A stretch of DNA of 64,000 bases from the NCBI RefSeq assembly GCF_024171945.1, contig NZ_JAMTCR010000002.1:2728001-2792000 (forward strand), in the 5' to 3' direction. Under the pieces are notes generated by a model that saw only the letters and a list, made by a program, of their open reading frames with translations, was not told the origin of the DNA and ran no database searches. Source of the stretch: Actinokineospora globicatena. Its GTDB lineage: Bacteria > Actinomycetota > Actinomycetes > Mycobacteriales > Pseudonocardiaceae. The position numbers and the translations under genes are program-made. Positions 24,118 to 32,786 of the stretch are shown here, piece after piece (the first letter of the stretch is position 1; each line of letters begins with the position of its first letter).

Positions 24118-26376
24118 TTACTTGAGGCCGTTGTCGACCGCGGTCATGAGGGCGCCGGGGTCGCCGGACATCTCCCAGGCCATGACGCCCAGCAGCTTCT
24201 TCTGCTTGAGCCAGGTGATCTTCTGCTGGATGGACCAGGCGTCGTCGAAGGTCCACCACTGGCCGTTGGTGCCGCCGGTGTGGCAGGCGGTCGCGATGGA
24301 GGCCGTGTCGTGGTAGATGGTGCAGTTGGGGACGCTCGCGAGCAGGTTGCTGTACCCGCGGGTGCCCGCCTCTTCGGCGAACTGGCCGGGAGCGGCGCCT
24401 GTCGCTGACTGCCACTCGCCCTTCTTGCCGTTATCGGGGACGCCCTGCCAACCTCGGCCGTAGAACGCTAGACCCAGCGTCAGCTTGCGTGGGTTCGCGC
24501 CCTTGTCGGTGTAGGCCTTGATCGCGCCCTCTACGCTGAACTTGTTGTTGTACGGGTCCTCCGCGTCCGGGTAGAGGTTGCCCTGGTGGCCGGTGCGGTT
24601 GGGCTCCCACGAGTTGTCGCTGCCCGAGCCGTGGAAGTCGTAGCCCTGCACGTTCGCGACGTCCAGGTAGTCGAAGATCTTCGGGACGTCCCAACCGGCC
24701 TGGACCTTGGCCGGGTCGGCGGGGGTGAACGCCTGGAGCTCGTACCTCTTACCCGTGGTCTTGCTCTTGGCGTCGAGCTGCTCGCGGAACTCCTTGAGCA
24801 GGGCGGTCAGGTTGTCCTTGTCGTTGGGCGACCAGTGGTTGCCCGGGTGACCGTCAGCGCTAGCGGGCCACTCCCAGTCGATGTCGATGCCGTCGAAGAT
24901 GCCCGCCGCGGTGCCGGGGCCGCCCGCGCCGCCGTAGGCCTTGATGTTGCCGTTGATGTAGGTGTCGATGCAGGAGGACACGAACTTCTTGCGCGACGCG
25001 TCCGTGGCGGCCACGTCGGAGAAGTACTTCGAGTAGGTCCACCCGCCCAGCGAGATCAGGATCTTGATGTTCGGGTACTTCACCTTGAGCTTCTTGAGCT
25101 GGTTGAAGTTGCCGCGCAGCGTCTCCCAGCCGGTGTCGCCGACGCCGTCGACGGACTGGCCCGCGGAGAACGGGCGCGAGTAGTCGGCCTCGGCGTCGCC
25201 CGCGCCGTCACCCTGGTTCGGGTCCTGCGGGTTGGCCGTGGTGCCCTTGGTGACCCCGGTGAGGCAGGTCAGGTTGACCGGGTCGATGTTGCCGAACGCG
25301 TAGAGCAGGTGCGTCAGCTTCGCCGCGGCCCCGTTGGTGACCAGGTTCTTGACGAAGAACTGCCTGCCGTAGATGCCCCACTGCACGAAGTAGCCGATGC
25401 GGGCGTACCCGTCGACGATGTCCTTCGTGGTAGCGGAAACGGCCGCGCTCTGGGCCGACGCGTTGTCGTAACCGTCGCGCGCCCGCACGGTGAAGCTGTA
25501 GGCGGTAGAGGGCGACAGGCCGGTCACCTTGGCCGTGGTGGTGGTGACGGTGGGGCCGGCGGCGCCGTTGACGTAGATGTCGTACGCCACAACGCCGGTG
25601 TTGTCCGTAGAGGCGTTCCAGGCGAGGGTGACGCTGCCGGAGTCGGTCGCGGTGGAGCGCAGACCGCCAGGCACGGTAGGAGCCTGGGTGTCGTCAGACG
25701 GGTTGTTGGTCGTCACGGTCAACGGCGCGCTCGCCGCCGACGAGAGACCGTTGGTGTCCTTGGCCTTCACGGTGAACGTGTAGGCCGTGGCGGGCGTGAG
25801 GTCCTTGACGCTCGCCGTCAGATCGGGCGTGGTCGCCACCAGGCTGGTGCCCTGGTAGAGCTCGTAGTTCGCGACCGGCAGCGAGCCGATCGTCGAGGCG
25901 TCCCAGGCAAGGGTGATGGTCTTGGTCGTCTTCACCGTCGCGCGCAGGTTGGCCGGGGGTGCGGGCGGTGTGTCAGGGGAACCATCGCAGTTGCCGTTGT
26001 CGACCCGGCACTTGCTCGGCGTGGCCGCCGCGCTGAGCCGGAACGACGGGCTGTACGGGTACGTGGTGCGACCCGGCTGGATCGTGTTGATGTAGTAGGC
26101 GGGCGTGAGCGTGACCCGGGTACCGGTCTGGCTCACGGTTGCGTTGGCGTTCGCGGTCGCGGTGACACCCGCGGGCAGCTCGAACTGGATGGACCAACCG
26201 GTGACGGCAGCACTACCGGAGTTGGTGACGGTGTACTCGCCACTGGTCCCGGTCAGCACTAGCGCAGCGCGCAGCGAGCCCGCCGCCGATGCCGGTTGGT
26301 TCACGACGATCAGTGCGGAGGCGGCCAGCAGGAGGCTCACCGCCGCGGTGGACAAACGACGAAGGGTGCGTCTCAT
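24118..26376 (-). CDS. secreted GH18 chitinase with CBM2 and two fibronectin III domains
   Basis: The 752-residue exoenzyme starts with a twin-Arg-containing signal peptide ending near PASA. A CBM2-like binding domain follows (about 33-128; GWSIQFELPAGVTA), then two FN3 linkers (about 140-225 and 233-318), then the GH18 catalytic domain (about 323-750). The DxxDxDxE motif is DGIDIDWEW with the acid Glu near residue 502; the SLGGWTYSKYF strand and MAWEMSGD near the C-terminus are also typical. It hydrolyses chitin outside the cell. Two DasR-type sites lie upstream, implying control by GlcNAc/chitin. Confidence 0.93.
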   Translation of the reverse strand: MRRTLRRLSTAAVSLLLAASALIVVNQPASAAGSLRAALVLTGTSGEYTVTNSGSAAVTGWSIQFELPAGVTATANANATVSQTGTRVTLTPAYYINTIQPGRTTYPYSPSFRLSAAATPSKCRVDNGNCDGSPDTPPAPPANLRATVKTTKTITLAWDASTIGSLPVANYELYQGTSLVATTPDLTASVKDLTPATAYTFTVKAKDTNGLSSAASAPLTVTTNNPSDDTQAPTVPGGLRSTATDSGSVTLAWNASTDNTGVVAYDIYVNGAAGPTVTTTTAKVTGLSPSTAYSFTVRARDGYDNASAQSAAVSATTKDIVDGYARIGYFVQWGIYGRQFFVKNLVTNGAAAKLTHLLYAFGNIDPVNLTCLTGVTKGTTANPQDPNQGDGAGDAEADYSRPFSAGQSVDGVGDTGWETLRGNFNQLKKLKVKYPNIKILISLGGWTYSKYFSDVAATDASRKKFVSSCIDTYINGNIKAYGGAGGPGTAAGIFDGIDIDWEWPASADGHPGNHWSPNDKDNLTALLKEFREQLDAKSKTTGKRYELQAFTPADPAKVQAGWDVPKIFDYLDVANVQGYDFHGSGSDNSWEPNRTGHQGNLYPDAEDPYNNKFSVEGAIKAYTDKGANPRKLTLGLAFYGRGWQGVPDNGKKGEWQSATGAAPGQFAEEAGTRGYSNLLASVPNCTIYHDTASIATACHTGGTNGQWWTFDDAWSIQQKITWLKQKKLLGVMAWEMSGDPGALMTAVDNGLK

Positions 26377-26410
26377 GGGGATGGCTCCAGGGGATGACGG
26401 AGTAGGCCCT

Positions 26411-26428
26411 GTGTGGTCTAGACCACAC
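26411..26428. promoter_or_regulatory. DasR-responsive element (dre) 1
   Basis: GTGTGGTCTAGACCACAC is a perfect 18-bp palindrome containing the dre core TGGTCTAGACCA. It is 35 bases upstream of the chitinase ATG. DasR of Streptomyces represses chitinase genes at such sites until glucosamine phosphates release it. Confidence 0.8.
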
Positions 26429-26453
26429 TCGAATCTAGCGCCTGCACCGGTTT

Positions 26454-26465
26454 AGGTCTAGACCA
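26454..26465. promoter_or_regulatory. dre-like site 2
   Basis: AGGTCTAGACCA matches the dre core with one change. It is centred 40 bases upstream of site 1, close to four helical turns. Paired 12-bp repeats are typical of actinomycete chitinase promoters. Confidence 0.7.
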
Positions 26466-26682
26466 ATAACCCGGCGGAATTCACCAGTTGGCCCTGGTCG
26501 CGCTCCCTTTGCCGCCGCGCGCCCCGGAATTTCGCCCACCGGGGTCGGTATCGCCGCGCGGAAGGCGGCACGCCCCGAGTCGTCCACATCCCCGGAAGTT
26601 GTCCACAGGCGCTGGCAACCGGTTGTTCCCGCAGGTCAGGGCCCGATAGCGTCGTTGTGTGGCCGGCGACAGGGAGGTAGAC

Positions 26683-26811
26683 ATGGGAATGGACCAGCAA
26701 AATGGGAACGCGGCGTCTTGGTGCGAAAGTGACGTATCGGACCGCCCGCTCGCGGAATTCGGCCTGCGAGAACTTCGACGGCGCGGGGTAGTGGACCTCT
26801 TACCGGGGTAG
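26683..26811 (+). CDS. possible 42-residue small protein
   Basis: ATG 26683 follows a strong GGGAGG ribosome site with good spacing. The frame gives a peptide of balanced composition (WCESDVSDRPLAEFGLRELR near its middle and end). It stands alone upstream of a strong hairpin. No homologue is known to me. Evidence is the ribosome site and composition only. Confidence 0.4.
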   Translation: MGMDQQNGNAASWCESDVSDRPLAEFGLRELRRRGVVDLLPG

Positions 26812-26874
26812 TGGTCATCCCGGCTCTTGTGGTCCACCCGCGGCGCTCTGTCGAGTCGGGCTGCGGTGCTGAGG

Positions 26875-26910
26875 CCCGGCGGCGGCTCGTGGGGACGAGC
26901 CGCCGCCGGG
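26875..26910. terminator. 16-bp perfect hairpin terminator
   Basis: CCCGGCGGCGGCTCGT and its exact complement flank a GGGG loop. It lies nine bases beyond the 3' end of the minus-strand Cys-rich gene and after the small plus-strand frame. Confidence 0.75.
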
Positions 26911-26918
26911 GGAGTGGA

Positions 26919-27344
26919 TCAGCTGTGTTGTGGTGCGCGGGTTCTGACCTGCGGGCAGACCGCGCACGCGGTGGGGCCTTCTTGCGACCACCAGCGGCAG
27001 GTGTCGCGGATGCCGCATTCGGGCAGCGAGGTGTTTGTCGGTGAGGTGTTTGTCAGTGACGTGGTGGCCGGAGGAGCTCCGGTCGGAGAGGAGGGGTAGT
27101 CGTCGTGGGCGGCGTCCAGGGCTCGGCAAGCGCCGTCCCAGAACGCGCAACCCTTGGTGGCGCACGGCGTGGCGAAGCGGTACCGGGTCTCCAGTGGGCC
27201 GTCGACCCGGGATTGGAGGTCGTCGCGCAGCGCTGGGGTGAGGGTGGGGCCGTGCGGGGTGAACACGACCCGGCCGCCGGGTCCCATGATGCCGAGCAGG
27301 GTGGCGCCCGCGGTGGCCTGCCCGCTCGGGCAGGTGTGCGTCAC
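26919..27344 (-). CDS. cysteine-rich protein of unknown function
   Basis: The 141-residue protein has eight cysteines in an ordered pattern: TCPSG near the start, ATPCATKGC, DGAC, LPECGIRDTCRWW and ACAVCPQV. That spacing suggests a metal (Zn or Fe-S) centre or disulfide knot. The rest is soluble. The GTG start overlaps the stop of the 84-residue gene (GTGA), so the two are coupled. I associate this Cys pattern with hypothetical proteins in actinomycete conflict-type loci, but cannot name the family. Confidence 0.7.
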   Translation of the reverse strand: MTHTCPSGQATAGATLLGIMGPGGRVVFTPHGPTLTPALRDDLQSRVDGPLETRYRFATPCATKGCAFWDGACRALDAAHDDYPSSPTGAPPATTSLTNTSPTNTSLPECGIRDTCRWWSQEGPTACAVCPQVRTRAPQHS

Positions 27345-27595
27345 TGTTCCCGCTTGCCCAGGTAACCCTGGACCTGCTCGGCCAGTTCGAGCGCGCGCGG
27401 ACCGGCGAGCAGGTAGCGGCCGATCAGCTCCCACTTGCGCAGCCGGGTACCGCCGAACTCGAAGTAGGGCACGTCGCGGCCGATGACCCGGTCGACCGCC
27501 GCCGTGCCCGCCTCGGCCACCGCCTGGGCGATGAGGGCTTGCTGGGACTCGGACAGCTCCAGGCCGTCCACCACGAACTTGAACTCGGTCGCCAT
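27341..27595 (-). CDS. 84-residue protein of unknown function
   Basis: ATG 27595 follows AAGGAGCC. The protein begins with a beta hairpin-like stretch (EFKFVVDGLELSESQQALI), continues with an amphipathic helix, and has YFEFGGTRLRKWELIGRYLL. No motif is recognised. It is divergent from the cyclase-like gene (187 bases apart) and coupled to the Cys-rich gene. The three probably form one module. Confidence 0.65.
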   Translation of the reverse strand: MATEFKFVVDGLELSESQQALIAQAVAEAGTAAVDRVIGRDVPYFEFGGTRLRKWELIGRYLLAGPRALELAEQVQGYLGKREQ

Positions 27596-27781
27596 CGCAG
27601 TGGCTCCTTCCCGAACGGGGTTTTCCCGGTTCCTCGCCGGGGTCGGAGCCGGTGTGATGGGGTCGGCGGCAGGCTTGCCCCTTCGGGCAAGGCGGGAAAG
27701 CGACCAGCTTCTGTCCACTGTGCCGGTCGCGGTGAGCAGTACGGTGGACGGGCATGCGCGACAACGACCGGGGAGGGTCTT

Positions 27782-28531
27782 GTGAGCGAGGAACTGCCGC
27801 CGTACCTGGGTGTGCTCGTGGTCGACGCCGAGCGGTACGGGTCCAACACCGATCCGGGGCAGCAGAAGCTCGCCGAGGCCATCCCCGAGGTGCTCGCGGT
27901 CGCCTTCGCCGAGAGCGGGCTCGAGCAGGTCTGGGAGCAGCGGCTGTTCCCCCAGGACACCGGCGACGGGCTCGGCCTCGGGTTCGACCCCCGGTACCTG
28001 CCCGTGGTCGCCGAGCAGGTCCTCGGCGCGCTCCAGGAGGCACTGGTCGCCAGGGACGTGTGGATGCGCAAGGTCCACCGCGGCCTGCGGCTGCGGCTGC
28101 GGGCGGCGCTGCACGTCGGCCCGATCCGGCACCCCGGCGGCGGCCAGGCCCTGGTCACCGCGCACCGCCTGGTCGACGCCGCCCCGCTGCGCGACGCCCT
28201 CAAGCGCTCCGACGCGGACCGCACCTTCCTCGCCGCCCTCATCTCCGACCGCGTCCACGACGACGTCATCGCCACCGGCTACGCCACCGTCCCCACGACC
28301 CCGGTCCCGGTCGAGATCAAGGAACACCGCTCCACCGCCCACCTCCACGTCCCCACCCCCACCGGCGACCTCCTCAACTCCGGCCTAGTCCCCGCCCCAA
28401 CCGCGGACCCCGCCGACACCCCCCACCTCGACCCCCTCACCCCCGGCGCCGTCCACAACGTCATGACCGGCCACCACACCGGCACCGCCATCCAGGTAGG
28501 CCACCTCCACGGCGGCTTCACCAACCACTGA
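27782..28531 (+). CDS. nucleotide-cyclase-like protein with C-terminal GTxxQxG motif
   Basis: The 249-residue protein starts at GTG 27782 after GGGAGG. Residues 6-165 follow a class III nucleotide cyclase layout: LGVLVVDAERYGSN (metal Asp), DTGDGLGLGF (beta hairpin) and LRLRLRAALHVGPI. Transition-state residues are not evident, so activity is open. The C-terminus ends in VHNVMTGHHTGTAIQVGHLH, a short repeat-like motif that recurs at the ends of proteins in actinomycete STAND/conflict loci. It may bind or signal by nucleotide. It is divergent from the 84-aa/Cys-rich pair. Confidence 0.7.
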   Translation: MSEELPPYLGVLVVDAERYGSNTDPGQQKLAEAIPEVLAVAFAESGLEQVWEQRLFPQDTGDGLGLGFDPRYLPVVAEQVLGALQEALVARDVWMRKVHRGLRLRLRAALHVGPIRHPGGGQALVTAHRLVDAAPLRDALKRSDADRTFLAALISDRVHDDVIATGYATVPTTPVPVEIKEHRSTAHLHVPTPTGDLLNSGLVPAPTADPADTPHLDPLTPGAVHNVMTGHHTGTAIQVGHLHGGFTNH

Positions 28532-28967
28532 CACCACCCGACCCGCGATCGCTGCCCACCGGGTTCGCGCTCCACCGGGGCCGGTCCTGCCGGGGCGCTC
28601 GTCGAGGCTCGCTTGGTCGTCAACCCAGCCTCACGCCACCGACCGCTGATCCCGGCCCGTCGCCATGAACCGCGATCACCGGGCATCTCCGATGCCGGGC
28701 TCCTGGGTCGCCGGGGCCGCGCCCGGGTATCGATCGCCGGAAGCCCGCCTGGAATGCGATTTGCGGATAATTGTCCGAATTTCGGTGACCTGGCGTGTGC
28801 GGGTGGTCGCGGCTCGAAAATCCCCACCACGCAACGGGTTTCGTCGCTAAACCCGCTGGTTGGAGTAATTTTCGTGACTTGGGCTCGTGGGCGAAACGTT
28901 GTTCGGGGGGTAGCGATGTAAGCGACGCCGGCGTGGTCGGCCTTGGAACTGCGGTCGAGGACGTGAC
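28532..28967. other. long intergenic region with hairpin, promoter of copper oxidase operon
   Basis: These 436 bases have no supported gene. Base composition drops in GC after about 28745. A seven-pair hairpin (CGGGTTT / AAACCCG, 28835-28855) lies about 110 bases before the oxidase start and could be a 5' UTR structure. I see no match to a riboswitch I know. Confidence 0.4.
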
Positions 28968-31900
28968 ATGGGATTCCTTCGCCCCCGTCGGGCGCGTGTG
29001 CTGGTTGCCGCGCTCTTGTCGCTGGTGTTGGTCGGGCTGGGGTTGCCCGGGTTCGCGGCCGCGGTGGCGCCCGCGTTCGTGCAGAAGGCCAGTGCCAGGG
29101 CGATCGCGGCGAGCAAGGCCGTGTCGTTGCCGGGCAACGTGACCACCGGTAACCGGATCGTCGTGCAGGTGGGCGTCTGGAGCAGCGGGAACGCGACCGC
29201 GAAGACCGTCAAGGACGCCGCGAACAACACCTACACGAAGCTCACCGCCGTCACCGCGTCCGACGGCACCGAGTTGAGCGTGTGGAGCGCGCCGGTCGTC
29301 AACGGCGGTGGCACCAAGCCCGCCATCACGGTGACCGCGACCGCGAAGGCCGATCTGGGGATCGCCGTCGCCGAGTACTCCGGGCTCTCGCAGGTGGCCG
29401 ACGCGACCGTGGTCGACCAGAAGTCGCAGGCGACCGGGACCAGCACCGTGGCCGGTGTCGTCACCTCCGGCCCGACCCCCGTCACCACCGGTGACGGCCT
29501 GGCGCTCGGCTTCTACACCGACTCCGGGTTCGGCAAGACCCTCGCCGCGGGTGCCGGGTTCACCGAGCGGGTCAACGTGTCGCCAACCTCGGACATGGAG
29601 TTCGTGCTCGAAGACAGGCCTGTCGGCATCGGTGAGCAGCCGAGCGCGGGTGTGTCGACCGGTGCGGGAGTGCCGTGGTCGGTCGCGACGATCGTGTTCA
29701 AGGCAGCGCAAGGTGGCGGCAACGGCCCCACCGCGCCCGGTTCCCCTACCTCCGTCACCGCGCAGGCAGGCAACGCGAGCGCGACCGTGAACTGGACTGT
29801 CCCGCCCAACGGCGGTAGCCCCATCACGTCCCTCACCGTCACCCCTTACGCGAACGGCACCGCGCAGACCCCGATCGTCATCAGCGGTGCGGTCGCCACG
29901 CTCGCCGTGCCGAACCTGACCAACGGGACCTCTTACACGTTCACCGTCGCGGCCACGAACACCATCGGCACCAGCGCGCCTTCCGCGCAGTCCAACGCCG
30001 TTACGCCTACCGCGTCCCCCCAGGGCCAGTGGGCGCCCGCGATGAACTGGCCGTTCGTCGCCGTGCACATGGTCGCGCTCAACAACGGCAAGTACCTGCT
30101 GTGGGACGGCTGGCACCAGCCCGAGCCGACCTACCTGTGGGACCCTGCGACCAACAACTTCACCACGATCATGGCGCCGGACAGCATCTTCTGCGCCGCC
30201 AACGCCCACCTGCCCGACGGCCGCGTGCTCGTCGTGGGCGGCTACGGCGTCGTGTCCACCGGCGAGCTCGGCATCAAGGACACCACCATCTTCGACCCGA
30301 CCTCCAACACCTGGAGCCGGGCCGCGGACATGCACTACCCGCGGTGGTACCCGAGCGTGACAGAGCTACCGGACGGCCGTTACGTCACCATCAGCGGTAA
30401 CACCTCCGACGCCTACACCTGGGCCGAGCACCCCGAGGTCTACGACCCCGCGAACAACACCTGGACCGTCCTGTCCAATGTGAACACCTCGCAGATCCAC
30501 GAGGTCGAGTACCCCTTCGCCTACCTGGCCCCCAACGGCAAGGTGTTCACGATGGGCCCCTCGGAGGACGTCTCCTACTGGCTCGACGTCAACAACCAGA
30601 CCTGGACCCCGGTCGGCGCCAGCGGCGTCATCAACGGCTCGTCCACCATGTACCGGCCGGGCAAGATCCTCTACAGCGGCGGCTCGACCACCGTGTCCGA
30701 CGGCGCGCCCGCGATGGCCAACACCTCGGTGATCGACCTGACCGCGCCCACCGCGGCCTGGCGGCAGACCGCGCCGATGAAGACCGCGCGCGACTTCCAC
30801 ACGCTGACCACCATGGCCGACGGCAAGGTCCTCGCCGTCGGCGGTGCCCCGAGCAGCGACCAGAGCAAGCTCAACACCAACATCCTGGCCACCGAGATCT
30901 GGGACCCGGCCACCGAGCAGTGGTCGACCGGGGCGTCGATGTCGGTGCCGCGCCAGTACCACCAGACCGCGCTGCTGATGGCCGACGGCCGGGTGCTCGT
31001 CGCCGGCGGCGGCCACCACATCAGCGCCACCGTGCCCGGCCAGTTCTCCGCCGAGATCTACTCCCCGCCGTACCTGTTCAACGGCGCCCGCCCGACGATC
31101 ACCGCCGCGCCCGCGAGCACCGCGTACGCGCAGACCATCGCGGTGGCCACCCCGGACGCGGCCGACATCAGCGCGGTCAACCTGGTGTCGATGGGCGCCA
31201 ACACCCACCAGAGCGACATGGACCAGCGGTTCGTGCCGCTGCAGTTCACCAAGGGTGTCGGCAAGCTCGATGTGCAGACCCCCGCCGGGGCGACCCTCGC
31301 GCCGCCCGGTGACTACATGCTGTTCGTGCTGAACTCCGCCGGTGTGCCGTCGGTCGCCAAGACCGTGCGGATCCTGCCGTCGATCTCCGCGCCGTCGGCC
31401 CCGTCCGCGGTCGCCGCCGTGGCGGGCAACGCCTCGGCCACGGTCACCTGGTCGGCCCCCGGCGACGGCGGCAACGCCATCACCGGCTACACCGTGACCC
31501 CGTACATCGGCGCCACCCCGCAGACCCCGGTGGCGGTGACCGGCACGACCGCGCAGGTCACCGGCCTGACCAACAGCACCGCCTACACCTTCCGGGTGAC
31601 CGCGACCAACGCGATCGGCACCAGCGCCGCGTCGACCCCGTCGAACTCGGTCACCCCGTCGGCGACCCCGATCCCCGGCTACGTCCAGCAGGTCACCGGC
31701 CGCGGTCCCGGCGCCGAGCGGGCGGTGACGACGCCGTCGGCCGTGCAGGTCGGCGACCGGCTCGTGGTCCAGGTCGGCGTGTGGAACACCGTGGGCTCCC
31801 GGGCGACCGGCGTGCGCGACTCGGCCGGGAACGTCTACACCAAGGTGTCGAGCATCGTGGGCACGGACAACACCGAGCAGAGCGTCTGGACCGCGCCCAT

Positions 31901-32309
31901 CACCTCCGGTGGTGGCCAGAAGCTGACGGTGACCGCGTCGGTGTCCTCGTCGGCCGACGTCGGTGTCGGGGTCGTCGAGTACTCCGGCCTGTCGTTGGCC
32001 ACCGGGCTCGGCGCGGTGGACTCGGTGCTGTCGAACAAGGGCACCACGGCCGTCGCCTCCTCCGGGCAGACCACCGCCAGCACCGACAACAACCACCTGG
32101 CGGTCGGCTTCTATGTCGACTCCGGCTTCTCCCGCAACCTCACCCCGGGCGCTGGTTTCACCCAGCGGCTCAACTCCTCGCCCGCCGGGGACATGGAGAT
32201 GCTGATTGAGGACCAGCTCGCGGTGCTCGGTGCCCGACCCAACGCGACGGTGAACACGGTGGCCAACACGCCGTGGATGGTCACCACCGTCGTGTTCAAG
32301 CACGCCTGA
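28968..32309 (+). CDS. secreted copper radical oxidase (galactose oxidase/GlxA type) with duplicated flanking domains
   Basis: The 1113-residue protein starts with a signal peptide (to about residue 31, FAAA). Order: jelly-roll-like domain D1 (about 35-245), FN3, kelch propeller plus C-terminal galactose-oxidase domain (about 350-805), FN3, and domain D2 (about 905-1113) homologous to D1. Active-site residues fit the Cu/Cys-Tyr family: Cys409 (SIFCAAN), Tyr461 (RWYPSVTELPDGR), Tyr664-His665 (RQYHQTALL) and His747 (NTHQSDMDQRF). It should oxidise alcohols or sugar hydroxyls to aldehydes plus H2O2 outside the cell. It overlaps the next gene by one base. Confidence 0.9.
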   Translation: MGFLRPRRARVLVAALLSLVLVGLGLPGFAAAVAPAFVQKASARAIAASKAVSLPGNVTTGNRIVVQVGVWSSGNATAKTVKDAANNTYTKLTAVTASDGTELSVWSAPVVNGGGTKPAITVTATAKADLGIAVAEYSGLSQVADATVVDQKSQATGTSTVAGVVTSGPTPVTTGDGLALGFYTDSGFGKTLAAGAGFTERVNVSPTSDMEFVLEDRPVGIGEQPSAGVSTGAGVPWSVATIVFKAAQGGGNGPTAPGSPTSVTAQAGNASATVNWTVPPNGGSPITSLTVTPYANGTAQTPIVISGAVATLAVPNLTNGTSYTFTVAATNTIGTSAPSAQSNAVTPTASPQGQWAPAMNWPFVAVHMVALNNGKYLLWDGWHQPEPTYLWDPATNNFTTIMAPDSIFCAANAHLPDGRVLVVGGYGVVSTGELGIKDTTIFDPTSNTWSRAADMHYPRWYPSVTELPDGRYVTISGNTSDAYTWAEHPEVYDPANNTWTVLSNVNTSQIHEVEYPFAYLAPNGKVFTMGPSEDVSYWLDVNNQTWTPVGASGVINGSSTMYRPGKILYSGGSTTVSDGAPAMANTSVIDLTAPTAAWRQTAPMKTARDFHTLTTMADGKVLAVGGAPSSDQSKLNTNILATEIWDPATEQWSTGASMSVPRQYHQTALLMADGRVLVAGGGHHISATVPGQFSAEIYSPPYLFNGARPTITAAPASTAYAQTIAVATPDAADISAVNLVSMGANTHQSDMDQRFVPLQFTKGVGKLDVQTPAGATLAPPGDYMLFVLNSAGVPSVAKTVRILPSISAPSAPSAVAAVAGNASATVTWSAPGDGGNAITGYTVTPYIGATPQTPVAVTGTTAQVTGLTNSTAYTFRVTATNAIGTSAASTPSNSVTPSATPIPGYVQQVTGRGPGAERAVTTPSAVQVGDRLVVQVGVWNTVGSRATGVRDSAGNVYTKVSSIVGTDNTEQSVWTAPITSGGGQKLTVTASVSSSADVGVGVVEYSGLSLATGLGAVDSVLSNKGTTAVASSGQTTASTDNNHLAVGFYVDSGFSRNLTPGAGFTQRLNSSPAGDMEMLIEDQLAVLGARPNATVNTVANTPWMVTTVVFKHA

Positions 32310-32758
32310 TGACCGCCACCGCCACACCGGACACCCGGCCGCCGCTCACCCGGCGGCCGGGGGTCCTGCTCGGGGTGGGCGCGGCCGTCGCGGCCGTGGT
32401 CGGGGCCCAGTTCTGGCTCTTCGGCACCGCCGAGGACACCCCGGCGGCCGCGGTCTCCGGGTACTTCCGGGCCGCCATCGACGAGGACTGCCCGAGGGCC
32501 TTCGACCTGCTGACCGACCCGGTGCGCGGCAGCTACGGCACGGTCGAGCGGTTGTGCGAGCGGGCCAAGGCGGACACGATGGTCTCGTTCCAGGTGGGCG
32601 ACACGGTCACCACGCCGGAGGGCGCCAAGGTCACCGTGACCCTGGTGCGGCCCAATCTCACCCTGGTCGACGCGGTGACGATGGTCCAGGTCGACGGCAA
32701 GTGGAAGATCGCGTCGTTCGAGGTGCTCTCCTCGGACCGGGGCCACGGCCAGCCCTGA
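32309..32758 (+). CDS. membrane-anchored NTF2-like protein
   Basis: The 149-residue protein has one N-terminal membrane segment (about 17-42, LLGVGAAVAAVVGAQFWLFG). An extracytoplasmic domain of the NTF2/DUF4878 kind follows (AVSGYFRAAIDEDCPRAFDL, and the strand VDGKWKIASFEVL). ATG 32309 overlaps the oxidase stop (TGATG). A role in oxidase folding or copper handover is possible but not shown. Confidence 0.7.
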   Translation: MTATATPDTRPPLTRRPGVLLGVGAAVAAVVGAQFWLFGTAEDTPAAAVSGYFRAAIDEDCPRAFDLLTDPVRGSYGTVERLCERAKADTMVSFQVGDTVTTPEGAKVTVTLVRPNLTLVDAVTMVQVDGKWKIASFEVLSSDRGHGQP

Positions 32759-32786
32759 CCCGGGTTCGGTGGCCAGGAGGATCGTC

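Noticed and set aside
26481-26837. 118-codon minus-strand frame upstream of the chitinase
   Set aside because: Arg/Ser-rich and unlike a fold; the plus-strand 42-codon frame with a strong ribosome site is the better candidate here.
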